DNA of 64,000 nt, taken from Pseudonocardia sp. CNS-004. Lineage in GTDB: Bacteria; Actinomycetota; Actinomycetes; Mycobacteriales; Pseudonocardiaceae. The stretch is from NCBI GenBank assembly GCA_001942185.1, contig MKJV01000044.1:1-64000 (forward strand), read 5' to 3'. Made by a program: the position numbers and the translations under genes. A model generated the notes under the pieces. That model saw only the letters and a program-made list of their open reading frames with translations, did not search any database and was not told where the DNA came from. This document shows, in pieces, positions 9,354 to 19,101 of this stretch. Numbering within the stretch: position 1 is the first letter of the stretch; each line of letters begins with the position of its first letter.

Positions 9354-10223
9354 ATGGTCGGTCGGGCGCGCGGGGTGGGCGCCGCCGTGGTGTCGTTCGT
9401 GCTGTTGGTGGTGCTGTGGGAGCTGGCGAAGCTCCTGCTGCCCGACGAGGGCGTGCTGGTCGGCGACACGCGGGTGCTGCCGCGCACCGACGAGGCGGCG
9501 ATGCCGCACGTCTGGACCGTCTTCGGGCGGCTGTTCGAGCCGGAGGTGGCCGGTGCGGCCGACCCGCGCACGGTCGGTGCGGCCGTCGCGTCCGGGGCGC
9601 TGTTCACGCTCGGCCTCGCGCTGGGCGGGCTCGTGCTCGGCGGCGTGCTCGGCATGCTGTTGGCCCTGGCGATGCAGCGGTTCGGGCTGCTGGAGCGGGC
9701 GGCATTGCCCTACGTCGTGGCGTCGCAGACGGTGCCGCTGATCGCGATCGCCCCGCTGGTCGCGGGCTGGGGCGGCAAGATCGCGATCATGGGCTGGTCG
9801 TGGCAGCCGTGGGCGAGCGTCATGGTGATCGCGTCGTACCTGGCGTTCTTCCCGGTCGCGGTCGGGATGCTGCGCGGGTTGAACGCGCCGGCGAAGGCCG
9901 ACGTCGAGCTGTTCCGCACGCTCGCGGCCGGTTGGTGGACCACCCTGGTGCGGCTGCGGCTGCCCGCGTCGGTGCCGTTCCTGATCCCGGCGGCGCGGCT
10001 GGCCGCTGCGGCCGCGGTGGTCGGGGCGATCGTCGCGGAGATCTCCACCGGCACCCGCGGCGGGATCGGCCGCTTGATCATCGAGTACCAGCAGTCGGCC
10101 ACGGGCGATCCGTCCCGCCTCTACACCGCGATACTCGGGGCCGCCGTGCTCGGGCTCGTCGCGGCGGGTGCGGTCGGCCTGCTGGACGTCGGGCTGCGTC
10201 GCTACCGGGGGAGTGTCCGATGA
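9354..10223 (+). CDS. ABC importer permease 1 (NitT/TauT-type)
   Basis: A 289-residue binding-protein-dependent permease with a first membrane segment at about 10-28 and a further five in the core. The EAA-like cytoplasmic loop ELFRTLAAGWWTTLVRLRLPAS lies near residue 190. A long loop after the first helix (about 30-75) is unusual for the SsuC/TauC type. ATG 9354 follows GAGGGGAG. The stop overlaps the ATPase start (ATGA at 10220). It works with the following three genes as one importer. Confidence 0.85.
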   Translation: MVGRARGVGAAVVSFVLLVVLWELAKLLLPDEGVLVGDTRVLPRTDEAAMPHVWTVFGRLFEPEVAGAADPRTVGAAVASGALFTLGLALGGLVLGGVLGMLLALAMQRFGLLERAALPYVVASQTVPLIAIAPLVAGWGGKIAIMGWSWQPWASVMVIASYLAFFPVAVGMLRGLNAPAKADVELFRTLAAGWWTTLVRLRLPASVPFLIPAARLAAAAAVVGAIVAEISTGTRGGIGRLIIEYQQSATGDPSRLYTAILGAAVLGLVAAGAVGLLDVGLRRYRGSVR

Positions 10224-10981
10224 CCACCGTCCACCTCGACGAGGTGCAGAAGAGGTTCGGTGACGTCCACGCACTGGACGGCATCGACCTCGAGGTCGCC
10301 GAGGGCGAGTTCGTCTCGCTCATCGGGCCGTCGGGGTGCGGGAAGTCCACCCTGCTGCGCGTGGTGGCCGACCTGGAGCAGCCGACGTCTGGCGGTGTGC
10401 TGGTCGGTGGGAAGTCTCCGCACCAGGCCCGCGTCGACCAGGACTACGGGATCGCCTTCCAGCAGGCGGGCCTCCTGGAGTGGCGCAGCGTCGTCGAGAA
10501 CGTCGAGCTGCCGCTGCACGTCCACGGGGTCGACAAGGCGACGCGCCGCTCCCGGGCCATCGAGCTGCTGGAGCTGGTCGGGTTGGCCGACTTCGCGCAG
10601 TCCCGGCCGAGCGAGCTGTCCGGGGGCATGCAGCAGCGCGTGGCGATCGCCCGTGCGCTCGCGCCGAGCCCGCGCCTGCTGCTGATGGACGAGCCGTTCG
10701 GGGCGCTCGACGAGATGACCCGCGAGCGGATGCAGGCCGAGCTGCTGCGCATCGCCCGCGAGACCGCGGCCGCGGTCCTGTTCGTCACGCACTCGATCCC
10801 GGAGGCGGTCGTGCTGTCCGACCGCGTCGTCGTGATGTCGCCACGGCCCGGCCGGATCACCGACGTCGTCACCGGGGAACGGCCCGGCGTCGACCGGGAC
10901 GTCGACGACGTGCGGGAGTCGAGCGCGTTCTTCTCCGCGATCACGGCCGTGCGCGAGGCGCTGCGCAAGGGGCACCCGTGA
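10220..10981 (+). CDS. ABC importer ATP-binding protein (NitT/TauT-type)
   Basis: A 253-residue ATPase that powers the importer. Walker A is GPSGCGKST near residue 38, the Q loop FQQAG near 83, the signature LSGGMQQRVAIARAL near 133, Walker B LLLMDEPFGALD near 155 and the H loop FVTHSIPEA near 190. The subfamily is that of SsuB/TauB/ThiZ. It overlaps the permease before it (ATGA) and the permease after it (GTGA), showing tight translational coupling. Confidence 0.93.
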   Translation: MTTVHLDEVQKRFGDVHALDGIDLEVAEGEFVSLIGPSGCGKSTLLRVVADLEQPTSGGVLVGGKSPHQARVDQDYGIAFQQAGLLEWRSVVENVELPLHVHGVDKATRRSRAIELLELVGLADFAQSRPSELSGGMQQRVAIARALAPSPRLLLMDEPFGALDEMTRERMQAELLRIARETAAAVLFVTHSIPEAVVLSDRVVVMSPRPGRITDVVTGERPGVDRDVDDVRESSAFFSAITAVREALRKGHP

Positions 10982-11775
10982 CGCGGGCGGTTCCGGGGGC
11001 CGCCGGGGTGGATGCCGGCCCGCGGCGGTCGGGGAGCGGGTGGCCTCCGGTGGCGTTCGGGGTCGGGTTGCTCGCGCTGTGGGAGCTGGTGGTCCGGCTC
11101 GCCGGGGTGCCGGAGTTCCTGCTGCCGGCGCCGAGCGCGATCGCGGAGCAGGTCGGCGCGCAGTTCTCGGTGATCCTCCCGACCACCGCCGTCACCGGGG
11201 GCAACGCACTCGTCGGCCTCGTCGCGGGCTTCGTGCTCGGGGTGGCGCTGGCGCTCTTGGCCGCCGGGGCACGCGTCGTCGGCGAGCTCGTCACGCCGGT
11301 CGTGCTGGCCGCGAGCGCCGTGCCGATCGTCGCGCTGGCGCCGGTGTTCACCACGATGTTCGGCTCGACCACCGAGATCCCGCGCCGGCTGGTGGTGACG
11401 GTGGTGGTCACGGTGCCGGTCTTCGTCGCCACCGCACGGGGGCTGCGCCAGGTGCGGCCGGTGCACGACGAGCTCATGACGGCGCTCGCCGCCACCCCGT
11501 GGCAGCACGCCCGGTTCGTGCGGCTGCCCGGCGCCGTACCGCACATCATGACCGGTCTGCGGCTCGCGGCCCCGGCCGCGGTGATCGCCTCGATCGTCGC
11601 CGAGTACTTCGGCGGCCCGCAGAACGGGCTGGGCAGCCGCATCACCTCGGCCGCCGCCAACACCGCTTACGCACGCGCGTGGGCCTTCGTCGCCGCCTCG
11701 ATCGCGCTGGGGCTGCTGTTCCACTTCGCCGGGCTGCTGGTCGAACGCCTGGTGACCCGCAGCCGCACCACCTGA
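10978..11775 (+). CDS. ABC importer permease 2 (NitT/TauT-type)
   Basis: A second permease, 265 residues, with about six membrane segments. It begins with a hydrophilic 20-residue stretch before LLALWELVVRLAGVPEFLLP, a typical start for ThiX/SsuC-like permeases. The EAA-like loop ELMTALAATPWQHARFVRLP lies near residue 165. GTG 10978 overlaps the ATPase stop. Two different permeases suggest a heterodimeric channel. Confidence 0.88.
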   Translation: MTRAVPGAAGVDAGPRRSGSGWPPVAFGVGLLALWELVVRLAGVPEFLLPAPSAIAEQVGAQFSVILPTTAVTGGNALVGLVAGFVLGVALALLAAGARVVGELVTPVVLAASAVPIVALAPVFTTMFGSTTEIPRRLVVTVVVTVPVFVATARGLRQVRPVHDELMTALAATPWQHARFVRLPGAVPHIMTGLRLAAPAAVIASIVAEYFGGPQNGLGSRITSAAANTAYARAWAFVAASIALGLLFHFAGLLVERLVTRSRTT

Positions 11776-11792
11776 AATCCCGGAGGTCTCCC

Positions 11793-12931
11793 ATGCACCG
11801 CTCCGTCGTCCGCCGCCTCGCGCTGGCGGCCGCGTTCCTCGTGGCGGCCGCCGCGTGCAGCGTCACCCCCGAGGGCGGCGGCACCGCGCCACCGGGCGAA
11901 GGTCCGCAGCCGGTCAAGCTGCAGCTGCAGTGGTTCAAGCAGGGGCAGTTCGCCGGCTACATCGCCGCCGTCGAGCAGGGTTTCTACGCCGAACGCGGGC
12001 TGGACGTGGAGATCCTGGAGGGCGGGGTCGACATCGTCCCGCAGACCGTGCTCGCGCAGGGGCAGGCCGACTTCGCGATCGCATGGGTGCCGAAGGCGCT
12101 CGCGTCGCGGGAACAGGGCGCGGGGATCACCGACGTCGCCCAGATCTTCCAGCGCTCGGGCACCTACCAGGTGTCCTTCGCCGACAAGGGGATCACCACC
12201 GCGGCCGACCTGAAGGGCAAGAAGGTCGGCAACTGGGGCTTCGGCAACGAGTTCGAGCTGTTCGCCGGGATGACGGCGGCGGGGCTCACCCCGGCCACCG
12301 ACGTCACGCTCGTGCAGCAGCAGTTCGACATGCAGGCGCTGCTCTCCGGTGAGATCGACGCCGCGCAGGCCATGTCCTACAACGAGTACGCGCAGGTGCT
12401 GGAGGCGCCCAACCCCGCCACGGGGCAGCTGTACCAGCCCGGCGACTTCTCGGTTATCGACTGGAACGAGACCGGCACCGCGATGCTCCAGGACGCGATC
12501 TGGGCGAGCACGCAGCGGCTGGAGGACCCGGCGTACCAGGACCTCACGACCCGGTTCATCGCCGGCTCGATCGAGGGCTGGGCCTACTGCCGCGACAACG
12601 TGCAGTCCTGCCGGGACATGGTGGTGGCGGCCGGGTCGACGCTGGGCGCCAGCCACCAGCTGTGGCAGGTCAACGAGGTGAACAAGCTGATCTGGCCGGC
12701 GCCGTCGGGTGCCGGTGTGATCGACGACGCCGCGTGGGCCCAGACCGTGCAGGTGGCGCGCACCGCGGTCAACGCCGACGGGCAGACGGTCCTCACCCGC
12801 GACCCCGACGCCGAGGCCCACACCAACACCTACGTGCAGCAGGCCCTCGACCAGCTGAAGGCCGAGGCGTCGACGTCACCGGTGACGGCTACACGCCCAT
12901 GGAGGTCACGCTGAACCCCGGCGGGGCCTGA
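11793..12931 (+). CDS. ABC substrate-binding lipoprotein, NMT1/THI5-like (one frameshift)
   Basis: The extracytoplasmic receptor of the importer, about 379 residues. A lipoprotein signal peptide (RRLALAAAFLVAAAAC, with the lipobox Cys near residue 24) anchors it. The mature part opens with LQLQWFKQGQFAGYIAAVEQ and GFYAERGLDVEI, the NMT1/THI5 hallmark seen in receptors for thiamine-precursor pyrimidines, riboflavin, and sulfonates. A missing base near 12866 moves the true C-terminus to VTGDGYTPMEVTLNPGGA. ATG 11793 follows CGGAGGT. A vitamin or pyrimidine substrate is likely but not proven, and no TPP riboswitch precedes the operon. Confidence 0.85.
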
Positions 12932-14039
12932 GCCGCTCGTACCACACACCGTCGTCGAGGGTGCGGTCCTCGCCGACGCCGACCAGACCGTCCTGGTGGA
13001 CCTCACCGACGAGGGTGAAGCCGGCCCGCTCCGCCACGTGCCTGCTCGCCGCGTTGTCGCGCGACGCCCCGATCTGCAACCGGTTCCGGCCCAGCCCGCC
13101 TGCCTCGACCGGCGTGAACGCGTGGGCGACGACGAGGTCGACCGCCTCGCCGACGACGCCGCGGCCACGCGCGTCCGGGTGGGCCCAGTAGCCGATCTCG
13201 CCGCCGGTCGGGTTCATCGTGTCGTCGAGCTGGAAGACGGAGACGTTCGCGAGCAGCCGGTCGTCGTCACGGTCGGCGACGGCCCACGTGACCCGCTGCC
13301 CGAGTGACTCGCCGAGACGGCAACCCAGCACGAACTCGCGCGCGGTGTCCTGGGTGTAGGGGTGGGGCAGGGTCGCCAGCCAGTGCCTGCTGCGCGGGTC
13401 GGAACAGGCCTCGACGATCCGCGGCACGTCGGCGTCGGTGTGGGCGCGCAGGCGCACCCGCTCGCCCACCAGCTCGCGAGCCCGCCACCACACGGTGCGC
13501 GGGGTCAGCTCCTCGCCGGGGACGAGCGAGGCGAACCAGCCGTCGACGAGCCTGCCGGGGCGGCGCAGCGCCCGGCGGCGGGTGCCCTCGAACGTGAACC
13601 CGCAGGCGTGCGCCACCCGCCAGGACGTGAGGTTGCCGACCTCGGCCCACCAGTGCAGCACCGGCAGCGCCGCCTCGGTGAACGCCCACCGGGCCGCGAG
13701 CCGCAGCGCCCGGGACATGAGCCCGCGCCCCCGCGCGTCCGGGACCAGCCCGAACCCGACGAACGGCGGGTGGTCGACGTGCACGTCCACCTGGCCGGCG
13801 AAGCGGCCCGCCTCCTCCACGACCCAGCGGGCCGCCGTGCCGTCACGCCACCCGGCCGGCACGGTGTGCTCGATCCAGCGCCGGGCGTCGGCAGGCCCGT
13901 ACGGGTGCGGGATCGCGGTCCAGCGGCGCGTCTCCGGGTCGGCCGCGAGCGCCACCAGCCCGTCGACGTCGGCCGGGGTGTGGGCGCGCAGCGTCACGAC
14001 GCCGTCGGTCAGGGTGGGCGCGGAGACGGGCAGCGGCAT
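12906..14039 (-). CDS. Tandem-domain GNAT acetyltransferase
   Basis: A 377-residue protein made of two RimJ/RimL-type GNAT domains. The first (about 10-180) contains GFGLVPDARGRGLMSRALRL and the second (about 195-375) GYWAHPDARGRGVVGEAVDL, both matching the acetyl-CoA pyrophosphate-binding motif. Each half also has the typical HPY..DARRWIE / HPYTQDTAREFV segment. Such proteins acetylate N-termini or small amines; the substrate is unknown. Its 3' end overlaps the convergent lipoprotein gene by 26 bp. Confidence 0.85.
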   Translation of the reverse strand: MPLPVSAPTLTDGVVTLRAHTPADVDGLVALAADPETRRWTAIPHPYGPADARRWIEHTVPAGWRDGTAARWVVEEAGRFAGQVDVHVDHPPFVGFGLVPDARGRGLMSRALRLAARWAFTEAALPVLHWWAEVGNLTSWRVAHACGFTFEGTRRRALRRPGRLVDGWFASLVPGEELTPRTVWWRARELVGERVRLRAHTDADVPRIVEACSDPRSRHWLATLPHPYTQDTAREFVLGCRLGESLGQRVTWAVADRDDDRLLANVSVFQLDDTMNPTGGEIGYWAHPDARGRGVVGEAVDLVVAHAFTPVEAGGLGRNRLQIGASRDNAASRHVAERAGFTLVGEVHQDGLVGVGEDRTLDDGVWYERLRPRRGSA

Positions 14040-14100
14040 CGCGCAATGATCGCCGAGAACGTGGGGGCGGCGCGCGCCGATTTCCCCGATGATGGTCGGC

Positions 14101-14922
14101 ATGAGCGCCGCCCTCCCCACCGCGTACCTCGACCGGATCGGCAACCCCGAGATCACCGGACCGGACCTGGCGTCGCTGCGGCGCATCGTCGCGGGCCACG
14201 CGCAGTCGATCCCCTTCGAGAACCTCGACGCGTTCACCGGCCGGGAGGTGGCCCTCGCCCCGGACGCGCTCACCGCGAAGCTGGTGCGCGGCGGCCGCGG
14301 CGGGTGGTGCTTCGAACAGAACCTGCTGCTCCACGGCGTGCTCGACACGCTCGGCTACGCCACCACCTGCCTCGCCGCCCGGGTGGTGTGGACCCGCCCG
14401 GCCGACGCGCCACCGACGCCGCGCAGCCACATGCTGGTGCGCGTCGACCTGCCGGAGGGACCGCACCTCGTCGACGTCGGCTTCGGCGGGCTCACGCTCA
14501 CCGGCGTGCTGGCGCTGGAACCGGGCGTCGAGCAGGCCACCCCGCACGAGACGTTCCGGCTGCTCCCGGCCGAACGCTCGGGCTACCACATGCAGGCGCT
14601 CGTGGGCGGCGAGTGGAGGACGCTCTACTGGTTCGACCTCACCGAGCAGCTCCTGGCCGACTACGAGGTCTCGAACTGGTACCTCTGCCACCACCCGCAG
14701 TCCCACTTCCGGAGTGGGATCATGATCGCCCGCCCGGAGCCGGACCGCCGCTACGCGCTCGGCGGCACGAGGCTCGCCGTGCACCACCTCGCCGGCCCCA
14801 GCGAGCGCCGGGACCTGCAGTCGCCCGCGGAGATCCGCAAGGTCCTCGAGGAGACGTTCCGGCTCGACACGTCCGGCCTCCCCGACCTGGAGACGGCGCT
14901 GGGCCGGCTCTTCGCGGCCTAG
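14101..14922 (+). CDS. nat: Arylamine N-acetyltransferase
   Basis: Transfers acetyl groups from acetyl-CoA to arylamines, hydrazines or related acceptors; in some actinobacteria NAT homologues instead close ansamycin rings. The catalytic triad is visible: Cys70 in [11 protein letters not shown], His110 in [10 protein letters not shown] and Asp125 in HLVDVGFGG. The protein is 273 residues, the usual length. ATGs at 14089 and 14092 give slightly longer forms; 14101 ([10 protein letters not shown]) best matches the family start. No rifamycin- or sterol-related genes adjoin it. Confidence 0.92.
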   Translation: MSAALPTAYLDRIGNPEITGPDLASLRRIVAGHAQSIPFENLDAFTGREVALAPDALTAKLVRGGRGGWCFEQNLLLHGVLDTLGYATTCLAARVVWTRPADAPPTPRSHMLVRVDLPEGPHLVDVGFGGLTLTGVLALEPGVEQATPHETFRLLPAERSGYHMQALVGGEWRTLYWFDLTEQLLADYEVSNWYLCHHPQSHFRSGIMIARPEPDRRYALGGTRLAVHHLAGPSERRDLQSPAEIRKVLEETFRLDTSGLPDLETALGRLFAA

Positions 14923-14929
14923 CGGTCGG

Positions 14930-14984
14930 TGTCAGCAAAGCCACTTTCACGACGTCTGGTGCCATGGAAGTGGCTTTGCTGACA
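14930..14984 (+). terminator. Long perfect stem-loop between nat and rnhA
   Basis: TGTCAGCAAAGCCACTT (14930-14946) is the exact complement of the right arm (14968-14984), with a 21-base loop. It starts 8 bases after the nat stop and ends 17 bases before the rnhA start, so it can stop nat transcription and leaves little room for a separate rnhA promoter. Confidence 0.65.
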
Positions 14985-15001
14985 TCCCGTATCTTGGGCC
15001 C

Positions 15002-15466
15002 GTGTCGGGCAGCGTCGTGGAGATCTACACCGACGGGGCCTGCAGCGGCAACCCCGGTCCCGGTGGCTGGGGTGCGGTGCTGCGGTACGGCGGCGTCGAG
15101 AAGGAGCTGCACGGCGGCGACGCCGGGCCCACCACCAACAACCGCATGGAGCTGATGGCGCCCATCCGGGCGTTGGAGTCGCTCACCCGGCCCGTGGAGG
15201 TCCGGATCTACACGGACTCCACCTACGTCCGCAACGGCGTGCTCAGCTGGATGCCCCGGTGGAAGTCGAACGGCTGGATGACCTCGGCGCGCACCCCCGT
15301 CAAGAACGCGGACCTGTGGCGCAGGCTCGACGAGGCCGCGGCGCGCCACCAGGTCGAGTGGCACTGGGTGAAGGGTCATGCCGGGCACCCGGAGAACGAG
15401 CGCGCCGACCGGCTCGCGGTGCGCGGGGTGGCCGAGGCCACCGGCGCTCAGCCCGCCACCGGCTGA
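15002..15466 (+). CDS. rnhA: Ribonuclease HI
   Basis: Cleaves RNA in RNA:DNA hybrids. At 154 residues it is the normal size for bacterial RNase HI. The acidic active site is complete: Asp in [19 protein letters not shown], Glu in [10 protein letters not shown], Asp in IYTDSTYV and Asp in [11 protein letters not shown], together with the conserved His of [12 protein letters not shown] 15002 is the start. Confidence 0.95.
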   Translation: MSGSVVEIYTDGACSGNPGPGGWGAVLRYGGVEKELHGGDAGPTTNNRMELMAPIRALESLTRPVEVRIYTDSTYVRNGVLSWMPRWKSNGWMTSARTPVKNADLWRRLDEAAARHQVEWHWVKGHAGHPENERADRLAVRGVAEATGAQPATG

Positions 15467-15485
15467 CCGGCCCGGCCGTCGGAGG

Positions 15486-16000
15486 TCAGGAACCTCCGGG
15501 GCTGTCGGGCGGCTCCTCCGCCATGCGGAGGCGGGGCTTCAGGTCCGCGTCGGAGAGACCGGCCAGGCCGTCGTGCTCGATCCGCCGGGCCAGCGCGTCG
15601 GCGTGCGCCTGGAGCCCGGAGATGTCCAGGCCTGCGGGTGCGGGCGCGGCCCAGCACCCGATCCGGTGGGCGGCGCGCTGCAGCAGCGCCGCCGCGCCGC
15701 GGGCGTTGCCGCGCTGCGCGTGCGTCAGCCCGACGGCGAGCTGGGCGAGGCCGCGCCACAGCTCGCGCTCGTGGTCGGGCGCCGACTTCCACACGGCCTC
15801 CAGCACGTCGTGCGCCGGGAACGGCAGGCCGGCGTCGAGGAGGCGCTGCGCCTCGGTGACGCCCTCGTCGGCGCCGAGCACCAGGTCGTCGGGCACCCGT
15901 TCGCGCCCGTGGTGCCGCGGGGGAGCGGGCGCCCCGCCGCGTCGCGCGGGCGGGCGTTGCGGGGCCGTCCGGCAGGGTCGCGGTCGCGCGCGCTGTCCAC
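15486..16000 (-). CDS. DUF309 family protein (one frameshift)
   Basis: A small helical protein of about 171 residues. The C-terminal part carries the DUF309 signature: [20 protein letters not shown], then [20 protein letters not shown] and [14 protein letters not shown]. The N-terminal [19 protein letters not shown], also typical of actinobacterial members, is in another frame; one missing base near 15905 joins them. The function of the family is unknown. GTG 16000 is the likely start. It is divergent from the dipeptidase gene with 47 bp between. Confidence 0.75.
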
Positions 16001-16047
16001 GCCACCACGGTAGCCACGATCACCGCGGTCGGCGGCAGGATGGCCAC

Positions 16048-17190
16048 GTGGATCACCTTGCCCGCGCCGAGGCGCTGCTCACCGTCCACCCGATCGTCGA
16101 CGGGCACAACGACCTGCCGTGGGCGCTGCGCATCACCGGCGGGCCGGATCCCTCCGCGGCGGATCTCGCGGGCGGGCTGCCGGCGCTGCACACGGACCTG
16201 CCGCGGTTGCGCGGCGGGCGGGTCGGCGTGCAGTTCTGGTCGGTGTACGTACCGTGCTCCTCGAACGGCGGCCCCTTCGCAGGAGCCGACGCCGTGACCG
16301 CCGTGCTCGAGCAGATCGACCTCGTGCACCGGCTCGCCGAACGCCACCCCGCCGACCTCGCGTTCGCCGACACGGCCGACGCCGCGGAGGCCGCCTTCGC
16401 GGGCGGGCGGGTGGCGTCGCTGCTCGGCGCGGAGGGCGGGCACGCGATCGACGGTTCCCTCGGCGTGCTGCGTGCGCTGCGCAGGCTGGGCGTGCGCTAC
16501 CTGACGCTCACCCACAACCGGAACACGAGCTGGGCGGACGCGGCCACCGACGAGCCGGTGCACGGCGGGCTCACCGGGTTCGGCCGCGACGTGGTGCGGG
16601 AGATGAACCGGATCGGGATGATCGTCGATCTCTCGCACGTCGCCGCCACCACCATGCGCGACGCGCTCGCCACGACGAGCGCCCCCGTGCTGTTCACGCA
16701 CTCGTCGTGCCGGGCCGTCACCGACCACCCGCGCAACGTCCCCGACGACGTGCTCGGCGCGCTGCCGGCCAACGGCGGGGTCTGCATGGTCACGTTCGTG
16801 CCGCCGTTCGTCTCGGCGGCCGTCGCGGACTGGGACGTGCAGCTGGGCGACGCGATGGCCGCGGCGGGCCGCGACCACCGGGACCTGGACGCCCGGGCGG
16901 TGTTCGCGGCCACGTGGGACGGCCCGCCGTGCCCGCGCGCCACGCTCGACGACGTGGTCGCCCACGTCGAGCACGCCCGCGAGGTGGCGGGCGTCGACCA
17001 CATCGGCATCGGCGGCGACTACGACGGCACGCCGGAGCTGCCCGTCGGGTTGGAGGACGTCTCGCGCTACCCCGCGCTGTTCGCGGCCCTGCTCGAACGG
17101 GGGTGGAGTGAGCAGGACTGCGCCAAGCTTGCAGGCCGCAACGCCCTGCGGGTCTTGCGGGCGGCCGACGACGTCGCCGCTGCCCGTTGA
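16048..17190 (+). CDS. Membrane dipeptidase-like zinc peptidase (M19)
   Basis: A 380-residue metal-dependent dipeptidase of the renal dipeptidase family. The zinc-site signature [14 protein letters not shown] is at residues 14-27; [12 protein letters not shown] supplies the bridging Glu, and [27 protein letters not shown] and [15 protein letters not shown] give the remaining metal and substrate ligands. There is no signal peptide, so it should be cytoplasmic. GTG 16048 has GGCAGGA 8 bases upstream. Members hydrolyse dipeptides, including D-amino-acid-containing ones. Confidence 0.93.
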   Translation: MDHLARAEALLTVHPIVDGHNDLPWALRITGGPDPSAADLAGGLPALHTDLPRLRGGRVGVQFWSVYVPCSSNGGPFAGADAVTAVLEQIDLVHRLAERHPADLAFADTADAAEAAFAGGRVASLLGAEGGHAIDGSLGVLRALRRLGVRYLTLTHNRNTSWADAATDEPVHGGLTGFGRDVVREMNRIGMIVDLSHVAATTMRDALATTSAPVLFTHSSCRAVTDHPRNVPDDVLGALPANGGVCMVTFVPPFVSAAVADWDVQLGDAMAAAGRDHRDLDARAVFAATWDGPPCPRATLDDVVAHVEHAREVAGVDHIGIGGDYDGTPELPVGLEDVSRYPALFAALLERGWSEQDCAKLAGRNALRVLRAADDVAAAR

Positions 17191-17232
17191 GAACCACCAG
17201 GCGGAGTACACGCTGCTGGGTCGCTGCCACCA

Positions 17233-17295
17233 TGATCGGTCCGAGCAATACACCACGCTGTCCCAACCGCTGTGCAATGCGGCTCGGACCGATCA
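17233..17295. repeat. Intergenic palindromic repeat, family C
   Basis: A 63-bp unit with perfect 14-bp arms, TGATCGGTCCGAGC (17233-17246) and its complement (17282-17295). It lies in the convergent gap between the dipeptidase and the FMN reductase genes. The GATCGGTCCGAG arm recurs at 31.0 kb. Confidence 0.8.
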
Positions 17296-17330
17296 CGGGC
17301 CGGGCGAGCATGGGGTCGCAGTGCACGCGC

Positions 17331-17948
17331 TCATTCGCCGCGCAGCAGCTGCTCGAACGGCACCGGCGACTCGAACGGGTCCGCCGCGGCAGCTGCCGGC
17401 CGACCGACGACCAGGTCGGCGAGCTCCCCCGCGGCCCGGGCGATGCGCCGGTCCAGCGCGGGCACGCCCGCGGCGCCGCCCGCCCAGTCCTCGGGGGCCG
17501 CGAACACCGCGGTGGGCACGACCACCGCGTGCAGGTACGCCATGAGCGGGCGCACCGCGTGTTCGAGCGCGAGGGAGTGGCGTCCGGTGCCGCCGGTGGC
17601 GCCGATCAGCGTGGGCTTCCCGTCGAGCACGCCGTCCTCCAGCGCGTCGAAGAGGAGCTTGAACAGACCGTTGTAGGACGCCGAGAACGTGGGCGTCACC
17701 GCGATCAGCCCGTCGGCGCCGGTCACCGCGTCCACGACCGGGCGCAGGCCGGGTGCGACGAAGCCGGTGAGCACGGCGTCCACCAGCTCGTGGGCGTGCT
17801 CGCGCAGCTCCACGACCTCGACCTCGGCGGTCACGCCGTGCTCGGCCAGCGCCGCGGTGGTGGCCGCGGCGAGCCGGTCGGCCAGCAGCCGGGTGGACGA
17901 CGGGACACCGATCCCGGCGCTCACGACGGCGATCCTGCGGCTGGTCAT
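17331..17948 (-). CDS. NADPH-dependent FMN reductase (CE1759-like)
   Basis: A 205-residue flavodoxin-fold reductase: IAVVSAGIGVPSSTRLLADRL near the N-terminus is the phosphate-binding loop, and VTPTFSASYNGLFKLLFDAL with LIGATGGTGRHSLALEHA are the flavin-contacting loops. It supplies reduced FMN, almost certainly to the luciferase-like monooxygenase encoded just upstream, with which it overlaps by 4 bp (ATGA). This gene pair is recognised in corynebacteria as the CE1758/CE1759 families. Confidence 0.88.
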   Translation of the reverse strand: MTSRRIAVVSAGIGVPSSTRLLADRLAAATTAALAEHGVTAEVEVVELREHAHELVDAVLTGFVAPGLRPVVDAVTGADGLIAVTPTFSASYNGLFKLLFDALEDGVLDGKPTLIGATGGTGRHSLALEHAVRPLMAYLHAVVVPTAVFAAPEDWAGGAAGVPALDRRIARAAGELADLVVGRPAAAAADPFESPVPFEQLLRGE

Positions 17949-19036
17949 GCCGACACCTTCTCCTGTGCGGCCTTCAGGCTCTCGTGGGTGGGGGCGTCCG
18001 GGACGTGGGCCGGCGTGCGCGCCGCGAACTCCTCGCGCAGGACCGGGATGACCTCCTCGCCCAGCACGTCCAGCTGCTCGAGCACCGTCTTGAGGGGCAG
18101 CCCGGCGTGGTCCATGAGGAACAGCTGGCGCTGGTAGTCGCCCGCCATCTCGCGGAACGTCAGCGTCTTGTCGATCACCTGCTGCGGGCTGCCGACCGTG
18201 AGGGCGGTCAGCTCGGAGAAGTCCTCCAGCGACGGGCCGTGCCCGTAGACCGGTGCGTTGTCGAAGTACGGCCGGAACTCGCGCACCGCGTCCTGGGAGT
18301 TCTTCCGCATGAACACCTGCCCGCCGAGCCCGACGATCGCCTGGTCGGCCGGGCCGTGACCGTAGTGCTCGAACCGGCGCCGGTACAGGCTCACCATCCG
18401 CCGGACGTGCCCGGCGTCCCAGAAGATGTTGTTGTGGAAGAAGCCGTCGCCGTAGAAGGCGGCCTGCTCCGCGATCTCCGGGCTGCGGATCGAGGCGTGC
18501 CAGACGAACGGCGGCACCCCGTCGAGCGGGCGCGGGGTGGCCGTGAAGCCCTGCAGCGGCGTGCGGTGCCTGCCCTCCCAGTCGACGACGTCCTCGCGCC
18601 ACAGCCTGCGCAGCAGCGCGTAGTTCTCGACGGCCAGCGGGATGCCGTCGCGGATGTCCTTGCCGAACCACGGGTAGACCGGCCCGGTGTTGCCGCGGCC
18701 GAGCATCAGGTCGACGCGCCCGTCGGACAGGTGCTGCAGCATCGCGTAGTCCTCGGCGATCTTCACCGGGTCGTTCGTGGTGATCAGCGTCGTCGCCGTC
18801 GACAGCTGCAGGCGCGTGGTGCGCGCCGCGATGTAGCCGAGCATGGTGGTGGGGGAGGACGGCACGAACGGCGGGTTGTGGTGCTCGCCGGTCGCGAAGA
18901 CGTCCATGCCCACCTCCTCCGTCTTCAGCGCGATGGCGACCATCGCCTTGATCCGCTCCGCCTCGGTGGGCGTGCGGCCGGTCGTCGGGTCGGGCGTGAC
19001 GTCACCGACGGAGAACACACCGAACTGCATCCCCAT
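17945..19036 (-). CDS. Luciferase-like flavin-dependent monooxygenase (CE1758-like)
   Basis: A 363-residue LLM-class TIM-barrel oxygenase. It opens MGMQFGVFSVGDVTPDP, followed by GEHHNPPFVPSSPTTMLGYI, LMLGRGNTGPVYPWFG and VWHASIRSPEIAEQAAFYGDG. It uses reduced FMN, presumably from the adjacent reductase, and oxygen to oxidise an unknown organic substrate. ATG 19036 has AGGGGA six bases upstream. The gene pair is divergent from nothing; the AraC gene upstream is on the same strand 65 bp away and might be co-transcribed. Confidence 0.9.
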   Translation of the reverse strand: MGMQFGVFSVGDVTPDPTTGRTPTEAERIKAMVAIALKTEEVGMDVFATGEHHNPPFVPSSPTTMLGYIAARTTRLQLSTATTLITTNDPVKIAEDYAMLQHLSDGRVDLMLGRGNTGPVYPWFGKDIRDGIPLAVENYALLRRLWREDVVDWEGRHRTPLQGFTATPRPLDGVPPFVWHASIRSPEIAEQAAFYGDGFFHNNIFWDAGHVRRMVSLYRRRFEHYGHGPADQAIVGLGGQVFMRKNSQDAVREFRPYFDNAPVYGHGPSLEDFSELTALTVGSPQQVIDKTLTFREMAGDYQRQLFLMDHAGLPLKTVLEQLDVLGEEVIPVLREEFAARTPAHVPDAPTHESLKAAQEKVSA

Positions 19037-19101
19037 CTCGATTCCCCTGCCTCTGGTAGTTGCGCCTGCAATTACCTGCCCCAACGCGCCGGCCCCCGGG
19101 T

